Shown: positions 1-9,610, numbered from the stretch's first letter. The stretch: DNA of 64,000 bases from Halorussus pelagicus (GCF_004087835.1 NZ_CP035119.1:2232001-2296000); one strand, 5' to 3'. The notes: generated by a model not told the origin, from the letters alone. Numbers and translations are program-made.

Positions 1-1
1 C

Positions 2-157
2 ATCGACCACACCGACGACGAGGACCTGAATCTGGTCCGGACCGCGTTGGACGAGAACCCCGCGCCGCTTCTGATTCCCGACCACCGCGTCCGCGACGGG
101 CCGAGCGCCGCCCCCGCCGCGGTCGAACAGAAGTTGCGCTCGCTGGAAGGACTGTGA
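2..157 (+). CDS. C-terminal end of an unidentified protein (partial)
   Basis: An open frame runs in from the window edge and stops with TGA at 155-157, giving 51 residues ending in KLRSLEGL. The tail is acidic and has haloarchaeal codon use, so it is probably the real end of a gene. It contains the stretch LLIPDHRVRDGPSAAPAA, which I do not recognise as a family signature. It lies 87 bases upstream of the decarboxylase gene on the same strand. No function is proposed. Confidence 0.6.
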   Translation: MDHTDDEDLNLVRTALDENPAPLLIPDHRVRDGPSAAPAAVEQKLRSLEGL

Positions 158-244
158 GACGGGGCGCGTGTCGCCCGGCGTCGGCCGACCCTCGCGGCGA
201 CCGATAACAGAACCGATAAACGCTCCCGACAAAATGTACTGACC

Positions 245-1294
245 ATGCAGCGAGCGCCGCAGAACTTCGGGCGCGTCCTCTCCTCGATGTGTACCGTGCC
301 CCACCCCGACGCCCGCGAGGCCGCCGAGCGATTCCTCGCGGACAACCCCGGCGACCCGACGACCTATCCGGCGGTCGCCGAACTGGAGCGCGAGACCGTC
401 TCCCTCCTCGGGGAGATGACCGGTCTCGACGACCCGCACGGCTACGTCGCCAGCGGCGGGACCGAAGCCAACCTACAGGCGGTCCGGGCGGCCAGAAACC
501 TCGCGGACGCCGACGACCCGAACGTCGTCGCGCCCGAGAGCGCCCACTTCAGCTTTCAGAAGGCCGCCGACGTGCTGGACGTGGAACTCCGACTCGCGCC
601 AGCAGACGACGACCGCCGGGCCGACCTCGCGGCGGTTCGACGACTCGCCGACGACGAGACCGCGCTACTCGCGGGAGTCGCTGGGACCACCGAGTACGGC
701 CGTGTGGACCCGATTCCGGACCTCGCGGAGATTGCGCGCGAGGTCGGGGCGCTCTTCCACGTCGATGCCGCGTGGGGCGGATTCGTCCTGCCCTTTACCG
801 ATTGGGAGTGGGACTTCGCGGACGCGCCGGTGGATACGATGGCCATCGATCCCCACAAGATGGGCCGCGCGCCGGTCCCCGCGGGTGGCTTTCTCGCCCG
901 CGACGAGGCGACTCTCGACGCGCTCGCGGTGGATACGCCCTACCTCGAATCGACCTCGCAGGCGACCCTGACCGGCACTCGGAGCGGCGCGGGCGTCGCT
1001 GGCGCGCAGGCCGCGATAGACGCCCTCTGGCGCGAGGGCTACCGCGAGAACTACGAGCGCGGACAGGCGAATGCAGAGTGGGTGGCCGCCGAACTCGAAG
1101 CGCGGGGCTACGAGGTCGTTGACCCGGTGCTTCCGCTCGTCGCGGCCGACATCCCCCGCGAGGAGATTTCGGCGCTCCAGTCGGAGGGGTGGCGAGTCTC
1201 GCCCACCGCGACCGGCGAGTTGCGGATCGTCTGCATGCCCCACGTCACCCGCGAGATGCTCGAAACGTTCCTCGCGGACCTCGATTCGGTCTGA
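245..1294 (+). CDS. mfnA: PLP-dependent L-aspartate / L-tyrosine decarboxylase (MfnA family)
   Basis: A 349-residue group II PLP decarboxylase. The PLP-binding HVDAAWGG segment is at residues 172-179, and the Schiff-base lysine is K205 within DPHKMG. An SGGTEAN loop near residue 70 matches the substrate/PLP phosphate region. Known family role: archaeal MfnA decarboxylates tyrosine for methanofuran in methanogens. In organisms without methanofuran, such as haloarchaea, the usual inference is aspartate decarboxylation to beta-alanine for coenzyme A. A coaBC gene lies elsewhere in this window, which fits but does not prove that role. The ATG start gives the normal N-terminus ([19 protein letters not shown]). 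Confidence 0.88.
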   Translation: MQRAPQNFGRVLSSMCTVPHPDAREAAERFLADNPGDPTTYPAVAELERETVSLLGEMTGLDDPHGYVASGGTEANLQAVRAARNLADADDPNVVAPESAHFSFQKAADVLDVELRLAPADDDRRADLAAVRRLADDETALLAGVAGTTEYGRVDPIPDLAEIAREVGALFHVDAAWGGFVLPFTDWEWDFADAPVDTMAIDPHKMGRAPVPAGGFLARDEATLDALAVDTPYLESTSQATLTGTRSGAGVAGAQAAIDALWREGYRENYERGQANAEWVAAELEARGYEVVDPVLPLVAADIPREEISALQSEGWRVSPTATGELRIVCMPHVTREMLETFLADLDSV

Positions 1295-1454
1295 GCGCCC
1301 AACCGGTTTTCCGACTCGTCGGCGTTCGTGACACCAATGGACGCCTCCGACGCGACTGCCGAGTCTCGCCCGAGTCAGTACCGATTCCGGCGCAGGGAGC
1401 CGTGAAAAAACGAAGGCAAAAAGCTGATAATCGTGGTTTGCTGTCTATCCACTT

Positions 1455-2015
1455 GTGTTCGGTATCGTTGCCCCCGTGTTCGTCGATGGGCTGGCTCTCG
1501 GGTCGTTCGAGTGGTTAGAACACGCCGTCGAGACCACGACGGGGTGGGCGGGGCTGGCCATCATTTTCGTCTACTCGTTCCTCATCGCGTTCGCGTTGCC
1601 CGGCGTGAGCGAAGTCGTGCTGGCCGCGCCGCTGGACCTCGGTCTCTCGCGGGCGGGACGACTTGCGCTCATTATCGTCGTCAGCGGCGTCGGTAAGGCC
1701 GCCGGGAGCATGCTCGCGTTCCACATCGGCCAAGAGGCCAAGGAGTCGGGACCCATCATCAGCTTTCTCCGGCGCTCGCGGTTCGATGTCATCGAGTGGT
1801 CCGAGAAGAAGACGGTCCAACTCGCCCAGAAGTGGGGGTACGTCGGGATGGCGCTGGCGCTGTCAGTTCCCTTCTTCCCCGACACCATCTCCATCTACGC
1901 CTTCGCGGTCCTCGAAGAGGACTACGGGAAGTTCGCGCTGGCGACGTTCGCCGGGAGTGTCGGCCGACTGCTCGTGACTCTCTTCCTCGTGGGTTCGACC
2001 GTGGCCGTCCTCTGA
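1455..2015 (+). CDS. VTT-domain (SNARE-associated/YqaA-like) membrane protein
   Basis: A 186-residue integral membrane protein with about five hydrophobic segments (roughly residues 2-20, 28-50, 65-88, 128-148 and 160-185). The middle contains the Gly-rich segment SGVGKAAGSMLAFHIGQ followed by a basic loop, as in the DedA/VTT superfamily of lipid scramblase-like or small-solute transport proteins. The start is a GTG at 1455, and the preceding 160 bases contain no other gene. The substrate is unknown. The upstream sequence around 1400-1440 is locally A-rich and probably holds its promoter. Confidence 0.7.
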   Translation: MFGIVAPVFVDGLALGSFEWLEHAVETTTGWAGLAIIFVYSFLIAFALPGVSEVVLAAPLDLGLSRAGRLALIIVVSGVGKAAGSMLAFHIGQEAKESGPIISFLRRSRFDVIEWSEKKTVQLAQKWGYVGMALALSVPFFPDTISIYAFAVLEEDYGKFALATFAGSVGRLLVTLFLVGSTVAVL

Positions 2016-2138
2016 CTCTCCGGCGTTACTGGATTTCTCACCTGAAACCCCCTGCCGTAGCGGGGAGTGCCGCCGAGCGAAGACTTACGGGCCGTCCGGC
2101 CTCACTCCGTGGTATGCAGTCTATCGAGGTGAGCGACC

Positions 2139-3155
2139 GTGGCGGATAGCTCGCGGGTCGTACAGGGGTCCGTCGTACTCGTCGGGGTCTTCGCGGCGGT
2201 GGCGCTCGGGTGGCTCCTGTTCGTGGCAGTTCCCGAGGGCAACCTCGCCAGACTCCTCGGCGTCGTGTTGGCCGTGCTGGCGGGCGTCCTCGGCGCACGG
2301 GCGGCCGGAAACCTCGCGTCGCGGTGGGCCGCCAGTTACGACGTGGCGGAGGTGGCGGTTGAGGGACCAATCACCCGCGACGGCGGCGGTAGTTCGATTC
2401 CCCCGCGACCCGGCGGCACACCCGCCGACGACGTGGTCGAGCAGATAGAGCGCGCCGACGAGGACGACGCCGCGCGGGCGCTCCTCCTACGACTCAACAC
2501 GCCCGGCGGCGAGGTTGTGCCGAGCGACGACATCCGACTCGCGGCCGAGCGCTTCGACGGGCCGACGGTCGCCTACGCGACGGACGTGTGCGCCAGCGGC
2601 GGCTACTGGATAGCTAGCGGCTGTGACGACATCTACGCCCGCGAGGGAAGCATCGTCGGCTCCATCGGGGTCATCGGCTCGCGGGTCAACGCCAAGGGGA
2701 TGGCCGACAAGCTCGGGCTGGAGTACGAGCGGTTCGCGGCGGGCAAGTACAAGGACGCGGGCCAGTCGCTCAAAGAGATGACCGACGACGAGCGCGAGTA
2801 TTTGCAGGGCATCATCGACGGCTACTACGACGAGTTCGTCGAGCGCGTGACCGACGGCCGGGAACTGAGCGACGAGCAGGTCCGAGACACCGAGGCGAGG
2901 GTGTATCTGGGCGACGACGCCGCATCCATCGGACTGGTGGACGAACTCGCCACGAAGCGGCAGGTCGAGGACCGCCTCGCCGCGGACCTCGGCGTCGAGG
3001 GGGTCACGGTCGAGGAGTTCGAACCGGACCGCGGCGTGATGGATCGCCTCCGCGGCGGCTCCCAAGCGGTTGCGTACGCCTTCGGCGCTGGCGTCGCCAG
3101 CGCGCTGGGTGGCGACAGCGGCGACGTGGACGGGTTCGAGTTCAAGTTGCGATAG
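2139..3155 (+). CDS. sppA: Signal peptide peptidase SppA (S49 family)
   Basis: A 338-residue membrane-anchored serine protease. Residues 7-55 form two N-terminal hydrophobic segments, and the S49 protease core follows. The nucleophile is the Ser in CASGGYW (S153), and the general-base lysine is K205 in AGKYKDAG, giving the Ser-Lys dyad of this family. The known role is cleavage of remnant signal peptides in the membrane. The chosen GTG start at 2139 places the first transmembrane segment directly after MADSSR. The gene appears monocistronic. Confidence 0.88.
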   Translation: MADSSRVVQGSVVLVGVFAAVALGWLLFVAVPEGNLARLLGVVLAVLAGVLGARAAGNLASRWAASYDVAEVAVEGPITRDGGGSSIPPRPGGTPADDVVEQIERADEDDAARALLLRLNTPGGEVVPSDDIRLAAERFDGPTVAYATDVCASGGYWIASGCDDIYAREGSIVGSIGVIGSRVNAKGMADKLGLEYERFAAGKYKDAGQSLKEMTDDEREYLQGIIDGYYDEFVERVTDGRELSDEQVRDTEARVYLGDDAASIGLVDELATKRQVEDRLAADLGVEGVTVEEFEPDRGVMDRLRGGSQAVAYAFGAGVASALGGDSGDVDGFEFKLR

Positions 3156-3526
3156 GTCGGCGCTCGACTCGTCGCGGACTCGTCTCGCAGCGGGAGTTCG
3201 GATTTTCTCGCGTATCTGTACCTTCGACCCGGCGCGTGCGGGCGCGGCCCGCAAGTGGCCGCGCCCATCGCGTGAGGGACGAACGACTGAGCGAAGCGAA
3301 GGAGTGAGGAGGTTGGGGAGGTGTGAGGCCCTCGCGGGGCGGTGCGGTTGCGGTTTGAGTGGCGTCGGCAGTAGCTAGCTCCGTCCCGGTCGCACCGTCG
3401 TTCTCCGCGAGTAGAATCAGCGAGCAAAACCACCTCTCCCCGCGAACTCGGGACCACCGACCACTCGAAACCCCCCGAAGACCGGAGAAAGGGAAAACCT
3501 GCGAACCGAATCGACGCTCGCCTACT
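3156..3526. other. Intergenic region holding a dispersed repeat copy
   Basis: No convincing gene is seen here. The right part (3240-3395) carries copy A of a repeat family also present at about 8020-8250, 27245-27335 and 40460-40550. Copy A has the block GAGGTTGGGGAGGTGTGAGG, then GCGGTGCGGTTGCGGTTT and a GGCAGTAGCTAG tail. The flanking genes converge, so this is also where transcripts of sppA and fttA should end. Confidence 0.6.
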
Positions 3527-5446
3527 TCACTTGAACCGGAACGTCTCCAGATTCTTCGGCGCGAACGTCCGCATGTTGAACTCGTGGTAGAGCGACGACG
3601 AGAGGTCCTGCGTGGAGGACTCGTCGCCGTGAACGCACAGCACCTTCTCGGGCCGCGGGTTCATCGTCTTCACGAAGTTCATTAGGCCCTGCCGGTCGGC
3701 GTGGCCGGAGAAGCCATCGACCGTCTCCACGTCGAGTTCGAGCGAAAGTTTGCCGTTGCGGCCGCCGCCGCGGTTCAGCGGAATCTCGTCCCAGCCGTTC
3801 TGGATGCGTCGGCCGAGCGTCCCTTGGGCCTGATAGCCGACGAACGTCATCGTGTTGTCGGGGTCGCCGCCGAGGTGTTCGAGCCACGACATGATGGGAC
3901 CGCCCGTGACCATGCCGGAGGTCGAGATGACGATGCACTCGTCGCCGTCGGCGACCTCTTGGCGCTCCTCCTCGCCGCCGTCGATGTGGTTGAACTGGTC
4001 GGCGAGGAAGGGGTTCTCGTCCTCGTGGAAGATGCGGTCCCGCAAATCGTCGCGTAGGTACTCGGGGTAGGTCGTATGGATGGCCGTCGCCTCCCAAATC
4101 ATGCCGTCCAAGTGGACCGGCATCTCGGGGATGTCGCCGTTGCGCATCGCCTCCTCGATGACGAGCATCATCTCTTGGGAGCGACCCACCGCGAACGCGG
4201 GGATGACGACTTTCCCGCCCTTCTCGTAGGTCTCGTTGATGACCTCCTTAAGCCGTTTCTCGGAGTCCTCTTGGTCGGTCTGGTAGTCGTTGCGACCGCC
4301 GTACGTCGATTCGAGGACGAGCGTCTCGACTCGCGGGAAGTCGTTGACCGCGCCGTTGAACAGGCGCGTGTCGTCATAGTGGATGTCACCCGAGAACGCG
4401 ACGTTGTACAGGCCGTCGCCGATGTGGAAGTGCGAGACCGCGCTTCCGAGGATGTGACCCGCGTTGTGGAGCGTGAGTTTCACGTCGGGCGCGATGTCGG
4501 TCACGTCGCCGTACTCCAGCGGGATGGTGTGTTTGATGGCCTCCCGGACCATCTCGGAGTCGTACGGCGGCGCGCGGCCCTCTTTGGCGGCCACGTCGAG
4601 GTAGTCGAGTTGGAGCAGGCCCATCAGGTCGCGGGTCGGTTCCGTCGTGTAGATGGGACCGTCGTAGCCGTACTTGAACAGGAGCGGAATCAGCGCCGAG
4701 TGGTCGAGGTGGGCGTGGGTCAGCACTACCGCGTCGATGGTGTTGGCGCCCGCGCCAAGCGCCTCCTCGACTTGGAGATACGGCACCTCGCCCTCCGCGC
4801 CGGGCTTGTCGCCGCAGTCGATGAGAATGCGGGTCTCCGGTGTCGAGAGGATGAAACTCGCGCGACCGACCTCCCGGCAACAACCGAGCGTCGTGATACG
4901 GACGTACTCGTCGTCGGACATCTCCTCGCGGTGAATCTGGCGACCCACCTTTTCGAGGATGTCCCGGCGCTCGTCGCGCTCCTGTTTCAGGAAGTTCCGG
5001 ACGTTCGAGACCGTCGAAGACTCGATGGGCGGCGTCCGGACGACTTCGGGCGTCCAGCCGACTTCTTGGGTGATGTCTCGGAGCGTGGACCCGTGCTTGC
5101 CGATGACCATGCCCGGCTTCTCGGCTTCGATGACGACCTCGCCCGTGTCGGCGTGGAAGTCGAGGTCGGTCACTCCGGCCTCCTCGGGGATGACATCGAG
5201 CACTTGCTGGCGGGCGTCTTCGGGCCGCGACAGCACGTCCGGGTCGGGCCGGACCGTGATGCGCTTGCGAAGTTGGCTGGCCAACTGCCGGATGAGGTCG
5301 CCGTTTCGGGCGAACTTCTTGGGGTCGCGCGTGTACACGACCAGTTCCGGGCCTTCGTACTTCACGTCGGATACCGAGATGTCACTCGGTAACTCGCTCG
5401 TAATCTCTGCTCGCAGGTCCTCTAACTGCTGGTCTACTTTACTCAT
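3527..5446 (-). CDS. fttA: Archaeal transcription termination factor FttA (aCPSF1), beta-CASP ribonuclease
   Basis: A 639-residue protein with the full archaeal CPSF architecture. Two N-terminal KH-type RNA-binding regions occupy about residues 1-170, with a GKHG loop at 116-119. The metallo-beta-lactamase domain has the zinc motif HAHLDH at 244-249, and the beta-CASP domain includes ESTYGGRND. The family cleaves nascent RNA at U-rich sites and terminates transcription with Spt4/5. Length and domain order are normal. The gene is divergent from an uncharacterised gene across a 388-base gap and appears monocistronic. Confidence 0.95.
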   Translation of the reverse strand: MSKVDQQLEDLRAEITSELPSDISVSDVKYEGPELVVYTRDPKKFARNGDLIRQLASQLRKRITVRPDPDVLSRPEDARQQVLDVIPEEAGVTDLDFHADTGEVVIEAEKPGMVIGKHGSTLRDITQEVGWTPEVVRTPPIESSTVSNVRNFLKQERDERRDILEKVGRQIHREEMSDDEYVRITTLGCCREVGRASFILSTPETRILIDCGDKPGAEGEVPYLQVEEALGAGANTIDAVVLTHAHLDHSALIPLLFKYGYDGPIYTTEPTRDLMGLLQLDYLDVAAKEGRAPPYDSEMVREAIKHTIPLEYGDVTDIAPDVKLTLHNAGHILGSAVSHFHIGDGLYNVAFSGDIHYDDTRLFNGAVNDFPRVETLVLESTYGGRNDYQTDQEDSEKRLKEVINETYEKGGKVVIPAFAVGRSQEMMLVIEEAMRNGDIPEMPVHLDGMIWEATAIHTTYPEYLRDDLRDRIFHEDENPFLADQFNHIDGGEEERQEVADGDECIVISTSGMVTGGPIMSWLEHLGGDPDNTMTFVGYQAQGTLGRRIQNGWDEIPLNRGGGRNGKLSLELDVETVDGFSGHADRQGLMNFVKTMNPRPEKVLCVHGDESSTQDLSSSLYHEFNMRTFAPKNLETFRFK

Positions 5447-5834
5447 AGTGAAAAAGTGGTTCCGTCTGTCCGTACTGGGACTCTACTCGTGGCTCGGCCG
5501 ACCGGTCGTGTGCCTCCGCGTGCTACTCGCTCACGGTCGCACGTCGGACCGGTCGAAACGCCGTCAAGACTACGATGTAGAGTACAGCACAGCATAGATT
5601 TCCTTCTCCGCGGGATGTGGGAACTCGCGTCAGCGAGTCGTCCACGTCCCCGAGACCACCGGGGATGACCGGACGCTCACTCGGGGACGCAGGAAAACCC
5701 GCTTACGCGCCATTAGTTGCCGATGTTATAAAAGCCTTCTCAAAGCGGGCATCGCCGCGCTCTGGGTCGCGCCTGCGGGACCGACCGCTTCGAAAGCGGA
5801 CAGACACAAGTCGGCGGGCGACCATCCTCCGACC
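5447..5834. other. Divergent intergenic region with a TATA candidate
   Basis: No ORF in this 388-base gap looks genuine. A TATA-like GTTATAAAAG lies at 5725-5734 and could drive the rightward gene at 5835 with a leader of roughly 75 bases. I see no clear repeat or RNA gene. The fttA promoter must lie at the left side but is not obvious. Confidence 0.4.
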
Positions 5835-6377
5835 ATGCGACTGACTCCCGAGCGCGTCGCCGACGAGTACGAGTGGGTCCGCGACCGGGCGGACGTGGTG
5901 GTACCGCTCATCAACGAGGTCCGCGCGGGCCTCGGCGACCTCTTCGAGACGGAGGTCTCCGAGGTCGGCTCCGAGGCCTACCGCGAGGAAGTGGACGCGG
6001 TCTTCGCTGACGGCGACCGCGCGGTCAACGTCGCGGCGCTGGTCGCCGTCCTCCGTGAGTTGGACGTGGCAGGCGACTATCCGGGGTTCGTGGTAGACGA
6101 GATGCTGGGCCGGGAACTCGCCGGAACGGTCGCCGGGACCCAACCGCTCCGCCTGCTCGGCGAGGCGACGTTCCACTACGCGGACGTGAGCGTCCACGCT
6201 GACGAGGGCGGCGAGGCGCGAAGCGCCTCGGGAGAACGAGCGGGCGACGCCCGCGAGACCGCGGGAGCGGACGACCTCGACGCGGCGCTCGCGGCCGGGT
6301 TCCAGACGCGACTGCCGGGGTGGGACTGGCAGGACGGCGAGAGTCCGTTCGCCGTCGAAAATGCGGACCGCGGTTGA
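5835..6377 (+). CDS. Uncharacterised haloarchaeal protein
   Basis: A 180-residue soluble acidic protein. The first 115 residues look like a compact helical domain (MRLTPERVADEYEWVRDR...). Residues about 126-145 are a low-complexity loop (EGGEARSASGERAGDARETAG). The DNA encoding that loop, 6212-6265, is three successive perfect inverted repeats, so it looks like an inserted palindromic element kept in frame. There are no predicted membrane segments or catalytic motifs. The conserved-looking N-terminus suggests a lineage-specific family. Confidence 0.75.
   Translation: MRLTPERVADEYEWVRDRADVVVPLINEVRAGLGDLFETEVSEVGSEAYREEVDAVFADGDRAVNVAALVAVLRELDVAGDYPGFVVDEMLGRELAGTVAGTQPLRLLGEATFHYADVSVHADEGGEARSASGERAGDARETAGADDLDAALAAGFQTRLPGWDWQDGESPFAVENADRG
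6212..6265. repeat. Cluster of three intragenic palindromes
   Basis: Three hairpins lie end to end within the coding sequence. CGAGGCGC pairs with GCGCCTCG at 6212-6230 (3-base loop). GCGGGCG pairs with CGCCCGC at 6240-6254 (1-base centre). CCCGCG pairs with CGCGGG at 6250-6265 (4-base loop), overlapping the second. They encode a Gly/Ala/Glu/Arg-rich loop. Confidence 0.7.
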
Positions 6378-6495
6378 TAGCGTCGTCGGACTCGACGCTC
6401 CGGTGTATCGCCCGCGACGCCCGGCCAGCGGCATCGACTGAAACACTACCACAGCTTCATCGCCTTTAAGACCGCATCGAAGAAACCAGTACCCA

Positions 6496-7953
6496 ATGAG
6501 CGACGACGAGCAGGAACTCGGCATCACCGAAAGTAAAGAACACAGTCCCGGAGACTGGTACGCAGAAGTGGTCACGAAGGCGAAACTCGCCGACTACGCG
6601 CCCATGGGCGGGTTCATCGTCACCCGACCCCGCGGGTACGCCCTCTGGGAGGGCGTACAGGACTTCCTCGACGAGCAGTTCAAGCAGACCGGCGCGCAGA
6701 ACACCTACTTCCCTGCGCTCATCCCCGAGAGCTACCTCGAACGCGAGAGCGACATCGTGGAAGGGTTCGACCCCGAGGTGGCGTGGGTGACCCACGGCGG
6801 CCACGACGAACTCGAAGAGCGCCTCGCGTTCCGACCCACCAGCGAGTCCATCATCACGCCGTTCATGAGCCAGTGGGTCCGGAGTCACCGCGACCTGCCC
6901 CTGCGCCTGAACCAGTGGTGTAGCGTCATCCGCTGGGAGGCCACCGAGACCAAGCCGTTCTTCCGGACCAAGGAGTTCCTCTGGCAGGAGGGCCACACCG
7001 CCCACGAGACCGAGGACGAGGCGTGGGACGAGACGATGACCCGTCTCGACCAGTACGAGAGCCTCTACGAGGACGTGCTGGCCATCCCGGTAATGCGGGG
7101 TCGCAAGCCCGCACACGACAAGTTCCCCGGCGCGGACACCACGACGACCGTCGAGGCGCTGATGCCCGACGGCAAGTCCGTGCAGGGCGGCACCTCCCAC
7201 TACCTCGGGCAGGGCTTCGCGGAGGCCTACGACCTGACCTACACCGACACCGACGAGGAAGAGAGCGTCGCCCACACGACCTCGTGGGGTCTCTCGTGGC
7301 GCGCGCTCGGCGCGCTCATCATGACCCACTCCGACGACCAAGGGTTCATCTGCCCGCCCAAAATCGCGCCCGAGCAGGTCGTCATCGTCCCCATCTGGCA
7401 GGAGGACAACCGCGAGGAGGTTCTGGACTACGCCGAGGGCGTCGCCGACGACCTCGAAGACGCCGACGTGCGCGTCGAACTCGACGACCGCGACGAGCGC
7501 AACCCCGGCTTCAAGTTCAACGAGTGGGAGCTAAAGGGCGTCCCCGTCCGCATCGAAATCGGTCCCAACGAGGTCGAGGACGAGGAACTCACGGTTGTCC
7601 ACCGCCCCGACGGCGAGAACGCGGTCGAGGACCGCGAAAACATCGGCGAGACCATCCAGACGCACTTCGACCAAGTGTACGCGAAACTCTACGACGACGC
7701 CAAGGAGAATCTGGAGGAGAACGTCCGCGAGGCCTACGAAACCTCCCAAATCTTGGGCACTATCGGCAAGCACGGCGGCTACGTCAAGACGCCGTGGTGC
7801 GGCGACGAGGCCTGCGAGCAGGTCATCAAGGAGGAGATTTCCGCGGAAATCGTGATGGTCCCGATGGACCGTGACGAGGAACCCATCGGCGACGAGTGCG
7901 GCGTCTGCGGCGACGAGGCCTGTGAGACGGCCTACTTCGCCAAGTCGTACTGA
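6496..7953 (+). CDS. proS: Prolyl-tRNA synthetase, archaeal/eukaryotic type
   Basis: A 485-residue class II aminoacyl-tRNA synthetase that charges tRNA-Pro. The N-terminal core lacks the bacterial editing insertion. Class II motif 2 is seen in WEATETKPFFRTKEFLWQEG (about residues 137-156). The anticodon-binding domain follows from about residue 290. The C-terminal zinc-binding-like domain has Cys pairs (GDEACEQ, GDECGVCGDEACE) and ends in the terminal Tyr typical of this subtype. A TTTAAG element about 30 bases before the ATG is a plausible promoter. The gene stands alone. Confidence 0.96.
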   Translation: MSDDEQELGITESKEHSPGDWYAEVVTKAKLADYAPMGGFIVTRPRGYALWEGVQDFLDEQFKQTGAQNTYFPALIPESYLERESDIVEGFDPEVAWVTHGGHDELEERLAFRPTSESIITPFMSQWVRSHRDLPLRLNQWCSVIRWEATETKPFFRTKEFLWQEGHTAHETEDEAWDETMTRLDQYESLYEDVLAIPVMRGRKPAHDKFPGADTTTTVEALMPDGKSVQGGTSHYLGQGFAEAYDLTYTDTDEEESVAHTTSWGLSWRALGALIMTHSDDQGFICPPKIAPEQVVIVPIWQEDNREEVLDYAEGVADDLEDADVRVELDDRDERNPGFKFNEWELKGVPVRIEIGPNEVEDEELTVVHRPDGENAVEDRENIGETIQTHFDQVYAKLYDDAKENLEENVREAYETSQILGTIGKHGGYVKTPWCGDEACEQVIKEEISAEIVMVPMDRDEEPIGDECGVCGDEACETAYFAKSY

Positions 7954-8280
7954 GAGTCGTCGTCGTTCGGTTTTCTGTCGGCGGTTTTCGAGATGTTTCG
8001 TGAACTGGAAAGGGTAGAGCAAGACTAGCTTCAGGCTTGAACAGAGGGATAGCCGTAAATACCTGTTCTGCGGGAGAGTCAGCGAAAAGCTAGCTTCCGG
8101 CTTGAGCAGAGGAGTCTACCGCACAGCACCGCCCGCATCAGCCTCATTCCTCCCCAACCTCCTGCGTTTCTCGGCCGTCGGCCTGCGATACTCGTCCCTC
8201 GCGCGACGATGGCGCGGCCACTGACGGGCCGCGCCAGCGCGCGCCGACGTGGTAAAGGGGGAGTCCAACGAGGGAGGCGC
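7954..8280. repeat. Intergenic dispersed repeat, copy B, with an internal direct repeat
   Basis: This 327-base gap has no gene. It holds an internal direct repeat, CTAGCTTCAGGCTTGAACAG at 8025-8044 and CTAGCTTCCGGCTTGAGCAG at 8090-8109, followed by the block at 8119-8163 (CCGCACAGCACCGCCCGC, then CCTCATTCCTCCCCAACCTC). The reverse complement of 8119-8240 matches the copy at 3240-3345 nearly along its length, including a shared GCGCGGCCCG...AGTGGCCGCG arm. Confidence 0.65.
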
Positions 8281-8697
8281 TTACTCGCTCTCGTGGGGCA
8301 CTGACATGACGACGGCCTCGCCCGACAGAATCTGCTCGGTCTCCCCGTCCTCGCCCTCAGCCTCGGCGACCGTCTCGACCCGAATCCTGTCGTCGCCCAA
8401 CTCCTCTTCGACGGTCACCGTCGCAGTCACGGTCTGGCCCGGCCGGACAGGGTTCTGGAACGTCAAGTCCTGCGAGAGATAGACGATGTCGCCCGGCAGG
8501 TCCGCGAGCGCGGCGCTGACGACGCCCGCCGAGAGCATCCCGTGGGCGACGCGGCCGCCGAAGAACGTCTCGGCGGCGTACGCCTCGTCGCGGTGGATGG
8601 GATTGTCGTCGCCGGTCAAGTCGGCGTAGTCGTCGATTGTCTCCTCGGTGACCGTCAGCGTGGCTTCGGCGGCGTCCTCGACAGTTGCGACTGGCAT
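8281..8697 (-). CDS. MaoC-like (R)-specific enoyl-CoA hydratase / hot-dog protein
   Basis: A 138-residue single hot-dog protein when started at the ATG at 8697 (MPVATVEDAAEATLTVTEE). A longer in-frame extension upstream looks non-coding (Arg-rich). The hydratase-2 signature is present as DLTGDDNPIHRDEAYA...GRVAHGML, with the catalytic Asp/His of the DxNPxH motif intact. The family hydrates or dehydrates acyl-CoA intermediates. It is divergent from an alpha/beta hydrolase and acyl-CoA synthetase pair, consistent with fatty-acid or hydroxyacid metabolism. Confidence 0.88.
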   Translation of the reverse strand: MPVATVEDAAEATLTVTEETIDDYADLTGDDNPIHRDEAYAAETFFGGRVAHGMLSAGVVSAALADLPGDIVYLSQDLTFQNPVRPGQTVTATVTVEEELGDDRIRVETVAEAEGEDGETEQILSGEAVVMSVPHESE

Positions 8698-8785
8698 GGT
8701 CGAACGTCGCGCCCGCCGGTGAATCAATCCGGAGGTTAACATGTGAAAGGGGGTTTTCAAGGCGGCTTCGTTCGTGGGATGACCT

Positions 8786-9610
8786 ATGCCTTACGCGGAC
8801 AACGACGGAATTTCTCTCTACTACGAGACCATCGCCCCGGAGGACGACGAGGATGCGCGCGACGCCGAGACCGTCGCGCTCGTGGAAGGGTTGGGCTACG
8901 GCCGGTGGATGTGGCGCTGGCAGAAAGACCGACTCGCCGAAGAGGGCTACCGCGTCGTCGTCTGGGACAACCGCGGCACCGGCGACTCCGACGCGCCCGA
9001 CGGCCCGTACACCGTCGCCGAGATGGCCAGCGACCTCGAAGCAGTCCTCGACGCCGTCGGCGCGGAGCGCGCCCACGTCGTCGGCGCGAGCATGGGCGGG
9101 ATGATAGTCCAGCAGTACGCGCTCGACTACGACCGCGCCGAGAGTCTGGGCCTGCTCTGCACCAGTCCCGGTGGCGACGAGGCGCCCGAGACCCCAGAGG
9201 AGACCCAAGCCCGGATGTTCGGCGTGCCCGAGGACGCGGACGAGCGCGAGGCCATCCGGTACAAGATGAAGCCCGCGATGACCGACGAGTTCTGGGCGGA
9301 AAACGACGACCTCATCGAGAGTATCGTGGATTGGCGACTGGCGGGCGACGCGAGTGACGCCGCACGCGAGGCCCAAGCCGCCGGAGTCGCGCGCTTCGAC
9401 GCGAGCGACCGACTCGGCGACATCGAGGTGCCCGTCCTCGTCGCCCACGGGACCGCCGACCGCGTCCTCCCGGTCGAAAACGCCGACCTGCTGTACGAGG
9501 CGCTGCCGAGCGCCCAACGCGCCCGCTTCGAGGACGGTTCGCACCTCTTCTTCATTGAGCAGGCCGAGACCGTCAACGACCGCCTCGCGGAGTTCCTGAG
9601 CCATGCGTAG
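8786..9610 (+). CDS. Alpha/beta hydrolase
   Basis: A 274-residue hydrolase. The nucleophile elbow GASMGG places the serine at S102. DNRGTGDSD near residue 61 follows the oxyanion region. The acid/base part of the triad is seen as HGTADRVLP and GSHLFF near the C-terminus. The substrate is unknown. Its stop codon lies inside the next gene's start (8-base overlap), so it should be co-translated with the acyl-CoA synthetase and may act on an ester or thioester in the same pathway. Confidence 0.87.
   Translation: MPYADNDGISLYYETIAPEDDEDARDAETVALVEGLGYGRWMWRWQKDRLAEEGYRVVVWDNRGTGDSDAPDGPYTVAEMASDLEAVLDAVGAERAHVVGASMGGMIVQQYALDYDRAESLGLLCTSPGGDEAPETPEETQARMFGVPEDADEREAIRYKMKPAMTDEFWAENDDLIESIVDWRLAGDASDAAREAQAAGVARFDASDRLGDIEVPVLVAHGTADRVLPVENADLLYEALPSAQRARFEDGSHLFFIEQAETVNDRLAEFLSHA

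Noticed and set aside
4076-5392. Long plus-strand reading frame opposite fttA
   Set aside because: It mirrors the third-position GC bias of fttA. The fttA frame has intact KH and metallo-beta-lactamase motifs.
8738-8755. A fourth micro-gene after GGAGGTTAAC
   Set aside because: The ATG that follows is immediately followed by TGA and no peptide is encoded.
8698-8760. N-terminal extension of the MaoC-like protein
   Set aside because: The extra residues are Arg-rich and lack family character. The ATG at 8697 gives the normal start.
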